DNA of 64,000 bases from Gammaproteobacteria bacterium (GTDB lineage: Bacteria > Pseudomonadota > Gammaproteobacteria > SZUA-140), in contig WFVD01000031.1 in assembly GCA_015491865.1 (NCBI GenBank), forward strand, positions 1 to 64,000, read 5' to 3'. A program made the position numbers and the translations under genes. Under the pieces are notes generated by a model, which was given only the letters and a program-made list of their open reading frames with translations, had not been told where the DNA came from and made no database searches. This document shows, in pieces, positions 26,390 through 35,004 of the stretch (position 1 is its first letter; each line of letters begins with the position of its first letter).

Positions 26390-26420
26390 TAACGACAGGG
26401 GAAAGAGAAAAGCTATAAAG

Positions 26421-26443
26421 AGTAAAAGAGTAAAAGAGTAAAG
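26421..26443. repeat. Short tandem repeat (AGTAAAAG, about three copies)
   Basis: AGTAAAAG occurs twice in tandem and is followed by AGTAAAG in the gap between leuA and the uracil glycosylase gene. The array is purine-rich and close to the next start. Slippage could alter spacing upstream of that gene, but no phase-variation evidence is visible. Confidence 0.6.
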
Positions 26444-26473
26444 AGCTGAAATAATAAGCGTGTGGCAGGGAAT

Positions 26474-27208
26474 ATGGCAGAGTTACAACGGCAATATCTA
26501 AAGGAGATGGGGATTGATGTGTGGCAGCGTCGTGAACTTGCGGCTGCCGAATTGCCTCAGCAGCCAGTGGCGGTTGCGCAGGCCAGTGAATCGGCAGCTA
26601 TTATCGCTAACAGTGAGCCATCTATAGCATCGACTGCTGATGTCAGCACGATGGAATGGGGTACATTACAGCGCGCTGTCTCTGCCTGTGAACGCTGTTC
26701 GCTTCATAGCACTCGCACGCAGGCGGTGTTTGGTATCGGCAATCAGCAGGCCAGCCTGCTGGTGGTTGGTGAAGCGCCGGGGGGCGATGAGGATCGCCAG
26801 GGCGAACCCTTTGTTGGCCGCGCCGGACAGCTACTCAATGAGATGCTGCGTGCGATCGGTTTGAAACGTGGAGAGGTTTACATCGCCAATATTCTCAAGT
26901 GCCGTCCGCCCAATAATCGAGACCCGAAGGTGGATGAGGTGAGCCGTTGTGGTCCCTATCTGAAACGTCAGATCGCACTGGTGCAGCCTGCCGCGGTTCT
27001 GGCGGTGGGCCGTATTGCCGCGCAAAATTTATTAAAGAGCGGTGAGCGTATTGGCGCACTGCGCGGCAGAGAACACCAGCTTCCCGGTACGAAGATCCCG
27101 TTGATTGCCACCTACCATCCCGCCTATCTTTTACGCTCACCAATAGAGAAGCGTAAGGCGTGGCAAGATCTGCAGCAGGTGCGTGCGCTAATCACGGATA
27201 AAACCTAA
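26474..27208 (+). CDS. Uracil-DNA glycosylase, family 4 (Fe-S type)
   Basis: Protein of 244 residues. After a variable N-terminal extension of about 60 residues rich in A, E and Q, the domain begins CERCSLHSTRTQAVFG, giving the first two cluster cysteines. ILKCRPPNNRDPKVDEVSRC supplies the other two. The active-site loop is VGEAPGGDEDRQGEPFVGRAGQLL, and YHPAYLLRSP closes the domain. It removes uracil from DNA, overlapping the job of Ung at 4.1 kb. ATG 26474 with AGGGA nearby is preferred to the GTG at 26462. rimI follows 46 bp downstream and is likely cotranscribed. Confidence 0.93.
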   Translation: MAELQRQYLKEMGIDVWQRRELAAAELPQQPVAVAQASESAAIIANSEPSIASTADVSTMEWGTLQRAVSACERCSLHSTRTQAVFGIGNQQASLLVVGEAPGGDEDRQGEPFVGRAGQLLNEMLRAIGLKRGEVYIANILKCRPPNNRDPKVDEVSRCGPYLKRQIALVQPAAVLAVGRIAAQNLLKSGERIGALRGREHQLPGTKIPLIATYHPAYLLRSPIEKRKAWQDLQQVRALITDKT

Positions 27209-27254
27209 CCGCCGTCGCCCTAATGAATCACCCCCTGCCGCCGAAGTAAGCTAT

Positions 27255-27746
27255 ATGAAACAGATGGATGATTGTCAGCCCGGGAAAGCGGGGCGCATTT
27301 GTGATGACTACCGCTTTCGCAAGATGACCGAGCAGGACCTCAGCGATGTGCTTGCAATAGAGCGTCGTGTTTATGAATTTCCATGGAGTGAAACGATCTT
27401 TAAAGATTGCCTGCGTGTCAATTACCACTGTTATGCCATGGAACAGAACCGGGCAGTCAAAGGCTACGCGGTGATGACGGTCGCTGCGGGAGAATCACAC
27501 ATCCTCAATATCTGCGTTGATAAGTCGTTGCGTGGCATGGGCGCTGGACGAAGCATGCTCGCTCACCTAGTCGAAGAGGCGAGGCGTTTTCGTGCCGAGA
27601 TGATGCTGCTGGAGGTGCGTACCTCAAATAGAACGGCGATTGGCCTTTATATGAAGAGTGGCTTCAATGAGGTTGGGCGGCGCAGTAGCTACTATCCATC
27701 GAAAAATGGGCGTGAAGATGCGTTGATTCTGGCGCGGGTGCTTTAA
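27255..27746 (+). CDS. rimI: Ribosomal-protein-alanine N-acetyltransferase
   Basis: GNAT-fold enzyme of 163 residues. The acetyl-CoA pyrophosphate-binding motif is KSLRGMGAGRSML and the following EVRTSNRTAIGLYMKSGFNEVGRR matches RimI. An extra 20 residues or so precede the domain compared with E. coli RimI; a TTG or GTG further in might be the real start, but none stands out. It acetylates the N-terminal Ala of ribosomal protein bS18. Linkage to a uracil glycosylase gene rather than tsaB is the local arrangement. Confidence 0.9.
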   Translation: MKQMDDCQPGKAGRICDDYRFRKMTEQDLSDVLAIERRVYEFPWSETIFKDCLRVNYHCYAMEQNRAVKGYAVMTVAAGESHILNICVDKSLRGMGAGRSMLAHLVEEARRFRAEMMLLEVRTSNRTAIGLYMKSGFNEVGRRSSYYPSKNGREDALILARVL

Positions 27747-27810
27747 TTACTCAGGGCCTATTGCCCGCTGTTGCGACAGGTAAAGGTGGGCATCTGCGCT
27801 TTCCTTTCGA

Positions 27811-29478
27811 TTAACCAAACTTTTTATAGGTAATCCGCTTCGGCTGCGTGACGGCCTCATCGCCAAGGCGGCGCTTTTTATCTGCTTCGTAATCGGCAAA
27901 GTTACCTTCAAACCATTCGACATGGCTCTCGCCTTCAAAGGCGAGTATGTGGGTAGCAATGCGATCAAGAAACCAGCGATCATGTGAGATCACCACCGCA
28001 CAGCCGGCAAATTCAAGCAGCGCATTTTCGAGCGCGCGCAGGGTTTCAATGTCAAGATCATTGGTCGGCTCATCCAGTAGCAGAACATTGCCACCGCTCT
28101 GCAGTAGTTTGGCCTGATGAAGGCGGTTTCGTTCACCACCAGAGAGATCGCCGACACGTTTTTGCTGGTCGGAACCTTTGAAGTTGAAGCGGCCGAGATA
28201 GGCGCGTGAGTTGATCTCAATGTTATTGACGGTGATGATGTCGTGGCCGCCCGATACCTCCTCCCACACCGTTTTATTCTCATCCAGCGTATCGCGGCTC
28301 TGGTCAACATAAGCGAGCTGAACAGTCTCACCAACTTTCAGTGTGCCGCTATCCGGCTGTTCAATTCCCATAATCATCTTGAACAGGGTCGATTTACCCG
28401 CGCCATTGGGGCCGATAATACCGACAATGCCGCCGGGTGGCAGATTGAAGTTGAGGCCTTCAATTAACAGCCGATCACCGAAACCCTTCGTGACATTATC
28501 GGCTTCAATAACCTTGTCGCCGAGGCGTGGGCCGGGTGGAATAAATAGCTCGTTTGTCTCGTTGCGCTTTTCAAAATTCTGACTGGCCAGCTCTTCGTAG
28601 CGCGCAATGCGCGCCTTGCTCTTCGCATGTCGCCCTTTAGTGTTGCTGCGTACCCACTCCAGTTCTGTTTTCATCGCCTTGAGGCGGGCACCTTCGCTCT
28701 TCTCTTCCTGTTGCAGGCGGGCCTCTTTCTGTTCCAGCCATGAGGAGTAGTTGCCTTCCCACGGAATACCATGGCCGCGATCCAGTTCCAGAATCCAGCC
28801 TGCAACGTTGTCGAGGAAGTAACGATCATGGGTCACGGCGACCACGGTCCCCTCAAACTCACGCAGGAACTGCTCTAGCCACGCGACAGACTCAGCATCG
28901 AGGTGGTTGGTCGGTTCATCGAGCAGCAACATATCGGGTGCCGACAGAATCAGGCGGCACAGTGCAACACGGCGGCGTTCGCCACCGGAGAGCTTGGTGA
29001 CATCGGCATCCCACGGCGGTAGGCGCAGTGCATCGGCGGCGATCGCCAGTTTGCGTTCCAGGTTATGGGCATCTGCCGCCTGGATGATGTTTTCCAGCGC
29101 TGCCTGCTCTTTGGCGAGGGCATCAAAATCGGCATCTGGTTCGGCGTAGGCGGCGTAGACTTCATCCAGCCTTGTCATCGCCTCTTTGACCTCTCCCAGC
29201 GCCTCTTCGACATTACCGCGCACATCTTTGGCGGGGTCAAGTTGCGGCTCCTGTGGCAGATAGCCGATACGGATGCCGCTCTGTGGCCGCGCCTCGCCGT
29301 GGTGTTCGGTATCGATACCGGCCATAATGCGCAGCAGTGTGGATTTACCCGAGCCGTTAAGCCCCAGCACGCCAATCTTTGCACCTGGAAAAAACGATAA
29401 TGAAATGTCTTTAAGGATCTCACGTTTGGGCGGGACTACCTTGCCGACACCGTTCATTGTGTAGATATATTGAGCCAT
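27811..29478 (-). CDS. ettA: Energy-dependent translational throttle protein EttA (ABC-F)
   Basis: Soluble ABC-F ATPase of 555 residues with two nucleotide-binding domains. The first has Walker [10 protein letters not shown] and signature [13 protein letters not shown]. The second has GPNGAGKST and [14 protein letters not shown] charged P-site tRNA-interaction linker ([20 protein letters not shown]) lies between them. EttA gates the first elongation cycle according to the ADP/ATP ratio. The end, [10 protein letters not shown], is characteristic. Monocistronic; it converges on rimI and is divergent from the Omp85-like gene. Confidence 0.97.
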   Translation of the reverse strand: MAQYIYTMNGVGKVVPPKREILKDISLSFFPGAKIGVLGLNGSGKSTLLRIMAGIDTEHHGEARPQSGIRIGYLPQEPQLDPAKDVRGNVEEALGEVKEAMTRLDEVYAAYAEPDADFDALAKEQAALENIIQAADAHNLERKLAIAADALRLPPWDADVTKLSGGERRRVALCRLILSAPDMLLLDEPTNHLDAESVAWLEQFLREFEGTVVAVTHDRYFLDNVAGWILELDRGHGIPWEGNYSSWLEQKEARLQQEEKSEGARLKAMKTELEWVRSNTKGRHAKSKARIARYEELASQNFEKRNETNELFIPPGPRLGDKVIEADNVTKGFGDRLLIEGLNFNLPPGGIVGIIGPNGAGKSTLFKMIMGIEQPDSGTLKVGETVQLAYVDQSRDTLDENKTVWEEVSGGHDIITVNNIEINSRAYLGRFNFKGSDQQKRVGDLSGGERNRLHQAKLLQSGGNVLLLDEPTNDLDIETLRALENALLEFAGCAVVISHDRWFLDRIATHILAFEGESHVEWFEGNFADYEADKKRRLGDEAVTQPKRITYKKFG

Positions 29479-29598
29479 GAATTTTTCCAGTAAATTGTGC
29501 GTTTATTAGATTGATGTAGCGTGTTAACTGGCCGCTATGGATTATAAATATACTACAAAAAAATCGGCCGCTGCACGCTTTCTGACAAAGATAGGGAT

Positions 29599-30891
29599 AT
29601 GCTTTTTACATTAAGAAATCTACTCTACTGCCTTGTTGGTTTACTCTCTATTGTATCTACCGCAATAGCCTCGCTCACGACGATTGATGAGATACGTTTC
29701 ACTGGAAATAAGAAGACGAAACCGGCGGTGATGCTACAGGAGATGCGAACGAAAATTGGTGGCTCAGTCGATCTTATCCAGATTGAGTATGATCGTCAGG
29801 CAATTATGGATCTGGGGCTGTTTAAATATGTCTATGCTGATGTGATTGAGGTCGATGGACAGCAGGTACTGGAGATTACGGTGAGTGAGAAATATTACCT
29901 CTTTCCCCTGCCTAAGTTGGATCGCTCTGCTGATGGTGATATCAGTTACGGTGTGCGCTTAAAAATGGACAACATCGCGGGTCTGAATCAAAGCATGCGG
30001 ATGACCTTTAAGCAGGTTGATGGCTGTTGCGATGCATTAGGCAAGTCTAACCAGTTCGATCTCAGTTACAACTACCCGCGCATTGCTGGTAGCCCTTTTG
30101 GTTTGCGCGTTGGGGTGCTCTATACTGATGCACCGGTTGACGATAAGGTGAGCGGCGGGGTGACCTCTATCTATGGGAAAGAGTACCAGGCCTTCAGTTT
30201 CGGGGTTAACCGCTGGCTTAGGCAGGATGAGCCGAGTATCGGCTGGTCCGCCTGGGCGGGCCCTTTCTGGCGTTCAGCGAAATACAGTTATGTCAGTGGT
30301 TTTACGGGGTTGTATGAAGATGGGCGTGCTGTGGGAGTGGATCTGGGGGTGAGCTACAGTCGAGTGCACGATTATCTTTATAGTCGAGAAGGGACGGAGT
30401 ACGGTTACTCTATTCAGATTGGCTCTCGGGCGCTCGGTTCTGATGGCTCTTTTACCCAGAGTAATTTCTACTATCGTCGCTATTACTATGTCAACAGTGA
30501 GCGGCACCGTAATCTTAATGTACAGTTATTGGTCGGGTTTTCTGGTGGCGTGCTGCCATTGGGTGGTGATTTTTTTGCTATTGGTGGCAGCAGAAGCGTT
30601 CGGGGGTATGAAAAAGGGAGTTTACGGGGGGCGTCATTTTTCACTTTGAACCTGGAGTATCTCACCCCTGTTCGCGGCAATAATGCATTGAGAGGCGTGT
30701 TGTTTGCGGATGTCGGGAATGCCTATGCCGATAATCGTACCGTGGATCCTGATGATATAAAATCCACGCTTGGTTTGGGGGTGCGTTATAAGATGAAATC
30801 TTTTGTCAAAGTCGATCTAAGATTTGATACGGCATATGCACTTGATGACAGGGATCTTGTGGTCTATTTCAGTACCAAGGGGACTTTTTAA
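29599..30891 (+). CDS. Omp85-superfamily outer-membrane protein (BamA/TamA-like, single POTRA)
   Basis: Protein of 430 residues with a signal peptide (about 1-25, ending IAS-LTT). One POTRA-like domain follows (TIDEIRFTGNKKTKPAVMLQ through IEVDGQQVLEITVSEKY). The rest, from about residue 110, has the alternating pattern of a 16-strand barrel, with FFAIGGSRSVRGYEKGSLRG as the conserved RGY loop motif of Omp85 proteins and a terminal Phe. It is shorter than BamA (five POTRAs) and TamA (three), so it is neither. It resembles the small surface-antigen/ShlB-like group, perhaps involved in lipid or protein export. It is a single gene with no obvious partner. Confidence 0.82.
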   Translation: MLFTLRNLLYCLVGLLSIVSTAIASLTTIDEIRFTGNKKTKPAVMLQEMRTKIGGSVDLIQIEYDRQAIMDLGLFKYVYADVIEVDGQQVLEITVSEKYYLFPLPKLDRSADGDISYGVRLKMDNIAGLNQSMRMTFKQVDGCCDALGKSNQFDLSYNYPRIAGSPFGLRVGVLYTDAPVDDKVSGGVTSIYGKEYQAFSFGVNRWLRQDEPSIGWSAWAGPFWRSAKYSYVSGFTGLYEDGRAVGVDLGVSYSRVHDYLYSREGTEYGYSIQIGSRALGSDGSFTQSNFYYRRYYYVNSERHRNLNVQLLVGFSGGVLPLGGDFFAIGGSRSVRGYEKGSLRGASFFTLNLEYLTPVRGNNALRGVLFADVGNAYADNRTVDPDDIKSTLGLGVRYKMKSFVKVDLRFDTAYALDDRDLVVYFSTKGTF

Positions 30892-31110
30892 CAAACCCTG
30901 ATCATCTGCTGCTCACCTGAGAATAGCGGGGCTAACTGGTTATTTTTTACTGATGATTCCTGATAGAAATTTCGAATCTCATTATTGCCGCTATGATGCT
31001 TAATGTTGTTAGTGTTAGTATAATCGCCTTGAGCATACTGGAGCAGCCAAATAATTGCTCTATACTTTAAGACTGGATTTAGATTGGGTTAATCTCGGAA
31101 TTCGATTAAG

Positions 31111-31587
31111 ATGAAACTTATCAGTTTTGGGGCGCTACTTTATGCCTTGTGGGTGCTGTTGTCCGGCCATTTTTCGCTTCTGCTGTTAGGGGTGGGCGCA
31201 GCCTCTGTCGCATTGACACTTTATCTGGTTAATCGCATGAATGTGATTGACCATGAGAGTCACCCACTCCACCTCTACGCTAAATTCCCTGCTTTTTTTG
31301 TCTTTATTCTGCGTGAAATTATCAAGGCAAATATTGATGTGGTTAAACGAATCCTGAAAAGTGGTGGCAAAGATATTAGCCCTCAGATGGTTAAGGTGCC
31401 TGTTCCTCAGGAAACAGATCTTGGGCGGGTGATCTATGCAAATTCGATTACGCTTACGCCGGGTACGGTTAGTATAGAGCTGGATAAATCATATGTGCTG
31501 GTTCATGCCTTGACGAAAGAGGGCGCAGATGAGCTTTTAACTGGCCAAATGGCCAGCATGATTCCTGATCGGACCATTAATCTATAA
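31111..31587 (+). CDS. mrpE: Mrp-type Na+/H+ antiporter subunit E
   Basis: First gene of a ten-gene cation/proton antiporter operon. 158 residues; two hydrophobic helices near the N-terminus (about 5-40) with a third near 58-80, then a soluble domain containing GRVIYANSITLTPGTVSIEL, the family signature. MrpE assists assembly and is required for antiport. A possible -10 TATACT is at 31061-31066 next to the inverted repeat GAGCA-N10-TGCTC (31041-31060), so the promoter probably lies there. mrpF starts immediately after the stop. Confidence 0.93.
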   Translation: MKLISFGALLYALWVLLSGHFSLLLLGVGAASVALTLYLVNRMNVIDHESHPLHLYAKFPAFFVFILREIIKANIDVVKRILKSGGKDISPQMVKVPVPQETDLGRVIYANSITLTPGTVSIELDKSYVLVHALTKEGADELLTGQMASMIPDRTINL

Positions 31588-31869
31588 ATGTATATAGCGG
31601 TTACTCTGGCAATTCTTATTACCATGGCGCTCGCGCTGGCTCGAGCGCTGATGGGACCAACGGTTTATGACCGAATTGCCGCAGTCAATATGTTTGGTAC
31701 CAAAACGGTGCTACTGATAGCGGTGTTTGCCTTCTTTTCTGGTCAGACTGACCTGCTTGACATTGCGCTGGTTTATGCGCTGATCAATTTTATAGGTGTG
31801 GTGGCAGTATTAAGGCTGGTTGAACAGGGTAACTTTCACTCACGGCCAGGTAAAGCGGGCAAAGAATGA
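31588..31869 (+). CDS. mrpF: Mrp-type antiporter subunit F
   Basis: Small membrane protein of 93 residues with three hydrophobic helices and the family motif RALMGPTVYDRIAAVNMFGTKT followed by DLLDIALVYALINFIGVVAVLR. Subunit F is part of the small-subunit module of the Mrp complex. It begins directly after the mrpE stop and ends in an ATGA overlap with mrpG. Confidence 0.93.
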   Translation: MYIAVTLAILITMALALARALMGPTVYDRIAAVNMFGTKTVLLIAVFAFFSGQTDLLDIALVYALINFIGVVAVLRLVEQGNFHSRPGKAGKE

Positions 31870-32186
31870 TCATCGACCTGTTGAGCTGGATTTTGCTGTT
31901 AGCCGGTGGACTGCTGGGAGTGATTGGTGGTGTCGGTATTCACCGTTTTCCCGATTTCTACACGCGATTACATGCCGCGGGTACGACTGATACCCTCTGC
32001 GCGATTCTGATTCTGCTCGGACTGGGCTTGCAGGCAGGCTTTTCTCTGGATGCCTTTAAGCTCTTTTTGATCTTCGCGTTTCTGTTTTTTACCAGCCCAA
32101 CCGCCTCTCATGCGTTAGCCAGCGCAGCGATGCATGGCGGGGTAAAGCCGCGGCTCGAGCCACAGAGAGATGAGGCCAAAGAGTGA
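31866..32186 (+). CDS. mrpG: Mrp-type antiporter subunit G
   Basis: Membrane protein of 106 residues with three hydrophobic helices and the motif GVGIHRFPDFYTRLHAAGTTDTL, diagnostic of MrpG/PhaG. The C-terminus is charged. Start ATG 31866 overlaps the mrpF stop by 4 bp and its own stop overlaps the next start (GTGA at 32183), so translation is coupled along the operon. Confidence 0.93.
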   Translation: MIIDLLSWILLLAGGLLGVIGGVGIHRFPDFYTRLHAAGTTDTLCAILILLGLGLQAGFSLDAFKLFLIFAFLFFTSPTASHALASAAMHGGVKPRLEPQRDEAKE

Positions 32187-32758
32187 TCGATCTCCTGCTT
32201 AATATCAGTCTGCTGGCTTTTCTTGCAATCAGTGCGATCGCAATTGTACGGATGACAAACCTCTTTGCCAGCATTATGCTCTTCGGTATTTTTAGCCTGC
32301 TATCGGCAGGCATGTTTGTGGTGATGGATGCCGCTGATGTCGCATTCACAGAAGCGGCAGTGGGGGCGGGTATCTCAACGGTGTTAATGCTGGCAACACT
32401 TGCGCTGACAAAAGATCATCATGAAAAAAAACGTTCGGAACATCGCCCCTGGTTACCGCTGGCAGTCGTCACGGTAACGGGCGGGGCACTGGTTTACGGC
32501 ACAGTTGATATTTCACATTTTGGCGATCCGCTCGCGCCAGCACAGATGCATGTCGCCCCTTACTATATTGAGCAGTCGATAGTGGAGACAGGTGTTCCAA
32601 ATATGGTCACTGCAATATTAGCGAGCTATCGCGGGTTTGATACGCTGGGTGAGGTTGTTGTTGTCTTTACAGCGGGCGTGGCTGTGCTGATATTACTGGG
32701 CAGTCGGCGCAGAAAAAACGGGCAGGGGATCGATAAGGAGGTTGATCATGACGCATAA
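32183..32758 (+). CDS. DUF4040/MbhD-E-like antiporter subunit (split-off MrpA C-terminal part)
   Basis: Protein of 191 residues starting at GTG 32183. The first 80 residues contain AIVRMTNLFASIMLFGIFSLLSAGMFVVMDAADVAFTEAAVGAGIST, the DUF4040 module that forms the C-terminal part of MrpA in Bacillus. The second half has an amphipathic region and GFDTLGEVVVVFTAGVAVLILLG, similar to the MbhE/MrpA-MrpB junction. This shows that MrpA is split in this operon, as in some Mrp and membrane-bound-hydrogenase complexes. The stop overlaps the next gene by 11 bp. Confidence 0.85.
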   Translation: MIDLLLNISLLAFLAISAIAIVRMTNLFASIMLFGIFSLLSAGMFVVMDAADVAFTEAAVGAGISTVLMLATLALTKDHHEKKRSEHRPWLPLAVVTVTGGALVYGTVDISHFGDPLAPAQMHVAPYYIEQSIVETGVPNMVTAILASYRGFDTLGEVVVVFTAGVAVLILLGSRRRKNGQGIDKEVDHDA

Positions 32759-33167
32759 CCTTATCCTGAGAGTTGTTGCTAAACCGTTAATCCCGCTGAT
32801 TATGCTTTTTGGGCTATATGTGCAGTTCCATGGCGATTTTGGACCCGGTGGCGGGTTTCAGGCGGGCGTTATTTTTAGTGCTGCGATCATCCTTTATGCG
32901 CTGGTATTTGGGCTTGATCTGGCTGAGAGAATCATCCCCAGGAGCGTTTTACATATCCTTGCCTCTGTAGGTGTGCTGCTTTATGCCGGTGTTGGTATCG
33001 CCAGCCTGATGCTGGGTGGTAACTATCTCGAATATGGTCTGTTTGGCGAGACCCAGGTGGCAGGGCAGCTTCTTGGTATTTTACTGGTCGAAGTTGGCGT
33101 TGGGGTTACCGTTGCATCGGTGATGTTAATTCTCTTTTTTTCATTTGCGGGCAGGGGGCGGCCGTAA
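32748..33167 (+). CDS. mrpB: Mrp-type antiporter subunit B (MnhB domain)
   Basis: Membrane protein of 139 residues with four hydrophobic helices and the MnhB motif FGLYVQFHGDFGPGGGFQAGV. ATG 32748 is chosen because GGAGG lies just upstream; a TTG two codons earlier is weaker. Its stop TAA shares one base with the mrpC ATG (TAATG). Confidence 0.92.
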   Translation: MTHNLILRVVAKPLIPLIMLFGLYVQFHGDFGPGGGFQAGVIFSAAIILYALVFGLDLAERIIPRSVLHILASVGVLLYAGVGIASLMLGGNYLEYGLFGETQVAGQLLGILLVEVGVGVTVASVMLILFFSFAGRGRP

Positions 33168-33523
33168 TGGAAGTTGTGTTAGGTCACTATAACTACTGGG
33201 TTGTTATATTTCTAATGATGACCGGTTTTTATACCGTCATCAATCGCGGTAACCTGGTGAAGAAAATAATAGGATTGAATATTTTCCAGGTCTCTGTGTT
33301 TATCCTCTATATCAGTATCAGCACGGTGGAGAATGGCACAACCCCCATTCTTAAAGAGGGTTTTGAGGTTTACTCTAATCCGTTGCCCCATGTCCTGATT
33401 CTGACGGCGATTGTTGTTGGTGTTGCCACCACTGCTCTGGCACTGGCGCTGGTGGTGCGCATCAAAGAGGCCTACGGCACCATTGAAGAGGATGAAATTC
33501 ACCAGCGGGATCATTCACTGTGA
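33167..33523 (+). CDS. mrpC: Mrp-type antiporter subunit C (NuoK-like)
   Basis: Membrane protein of 118 residues homologous to NuoK. Three helices, with VVIFLMMTGFYTVINRGNLVKKIIGLNIFQ and HVLILTAIVVGVATTALALALVVRI typical of MrpC. The acidic residues used in NuoK proton transfer are only partly recognisable by eye. Its stop overlaps the GTG start of the first MrpD-like subunit (GTGA). Confidence 0.93.
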   Translation: MEVVLGHYNYWVVIFLMMTGFYTVINRGNLVKKIIGLNIFQVSVFILYISISTVENGTTPILKEGFEVYSNPLPHVLILTAIVVGVATTALALALVVRIKEAYGTIEEDEIHQRDHSL

Positions 33524-35004
33524 GCGGATTGCAAGGCCACTTAAGTCTACTGTTAGTTGTTATCCCCCTCATCGCTGCCCCCATCGTTGCGGTGTTACCA
33601 CGGGGACGGCTGCCGTGGGCAGGGGCACTGCTAGTAACCGCCGTCTGTGCGGTATTAGCGGGGATGCAGTTGTGGAGCGTCGTTCATGACGGCGTCATTA
33701 GTTATGAGCTGGGTGGCTGGGCGCCCCCATGGGGGATTGAATACCGGATCGATGCAGTTAACGCCTTTGTCGCGCTGATTGTTGCCGGCATTGCAGCGGT
33801 CACTCTGCCGTATGCACTGCTAAGTGTTGAACAAGAGATTCCAGAAGAGCAGGCCCCACTTTTTTACGCCTCTTTTCTGCTCTGTCTGTGTGGTCTGCTG
33901 GGGATTACGCAGACGGGTGATATTTTTAATGTCTTTGTCTTTCTGGAGATCTCCTCGCTCTCTTCTTATGCGCTGGTCAGCCTGGGGCGCAAGCGTCAGG
34001 CGCTGACCTCTGCCTATCAGTATCTTGTTATGGGGACGATTGGCGCAACCTTTTTTCTAATTGGCGTCGGTTTGATCTATTCACAAACGGGCACGTTGAA
34101 TATTGCCGACCTGGCTGAGCGCCTGCCAGCGGTCTTTGATCATAAAACGGTACATACCGGTTTTGCTTTTATTGTGGTTGGGGTGGCACTGAAGCTGGCC
34201 CTGTTTCCGCTACACCTCTGGTTGCCCAACGCCTACACCTACGCGCCGACGGTTGTTACCATCTTTCTGGCCGCGACGGCCACCAAGGTGGCGCTCTACC
34301 TGATGCTGCGCGTCCTGTTTACGGTATTCCCGAATAATTTTGCGCTGGGCACACCCACCTTTGATCTGTTTGTTATTTCAGGCATTGCCGCGATTCTGAT
34401 TGCATCTGTATACGCCATTTATCAGATGGATGTTAAGCGTTTGCTCGCTTATTCGAGTGTGGCGCAGATCGGTTATATGGCGCTGGGAATCGGTTTTGCT
34501 TCTGCGATGGGAGTGACTGCCGCACTGTTACACCTGTTTAATCACGCGCTGATGAAGGGGGCGCTGTTTATGGCAGTCGGCGCGATTATCTACCGCGTGG
34601 GTAGTTGTCGTATGGACAATATTCACGGTTTAGGGCGACGCATGCCGTGGACCTTTGGTGCGATCATTATCGGTGGCCTAAGTTTAGTGGGCGTGCCGGG
34701 CACCGCCGGTTTTATCAGTAAATGGTATCTAATATTAGCCGCGCTAGAGCAGCAGGCCTGGATCTCTGTGGCAGTGATCCTTGCTGGCTCTCTGCTTGCC
34801 GTGGTCTATGTGGGGAAAATGATAGAGGCGCTCTACTTCAAACCGGCATCAGAGGCAAACCAGTCACTAAAAGAGGCACCCCTCCTGTTGGTGATCCCTA
34901 CCTGGATACTGGCACTTTCGAATCTCTATTTCGGCTTGAATACAGAGTTAACCGTCGGTGTGGCTGAACGCGCGGCAGAGGTATTGGGAGCAACGGGATT
35001 GTGA
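33520..35004 (+). CDS. mrpD: MrpD-like proton-conducting antiporter subunit (first copy)
   Basis: Polytopic protein of 494 residues, about 14 hydrophobic helices, of the NuoL/M/N-MrpA/D superfamily. Segments LKLALFPLHLWLPNAYTYAPTVV and ATKVALYLMLRV hold the conserved Lys and the His-Trp motif of the fold. QMDVKRLLAYSSVAQIGYMALG and LFNHALMKGALFMAVGAI provide the second-half channel residues. It starts at GTG 33520 and ends in a GTGA overlap with a second homologue. It probably forms one proton pathway of the antiporter. Confidence 0.92.
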   Translation: MSGLQGHLSLLLVVIPLIAAPIVAVLPRGRLPWAGALLVTAVCAVLAGMQLWSVVHDGVISYELGGWAPPWGIEYRIDAVNAFVALIVAGIAAVTLPYALLSVEQEIPEEQAPLFYASFLLCLCGLLGITQTGDIFNVFVFLEISSLSSYALVSLGRKRQALTSAYQYLVMGTIGATFFLIGVGLIYSQTGTLNIADLAERLPAVFDHKTVHTGFAFIVVGVALKLALFPLHLWLPNAYTYAPTVVTIFLAATATKVALYLMLRVLFTVFPNNFALGTPTFDLFVISGIAAILIASVYAIYQMDVKRLLAYSSVAQIGYMALGIGFASAMGVTAALLHLFNHALMKGALFMAVGAIIYRVGSCRMDNIHGLGRRMPWTFGAIIIGGLSLVGVPGTAGFISKWYLILAALEQQAWISVAVILAGSLLAVVYVGKMIEALYFKPASEANQSLKEAPLLLVIPTWILALSNLYFGLNTELTVGVAERAAEVLGATGL

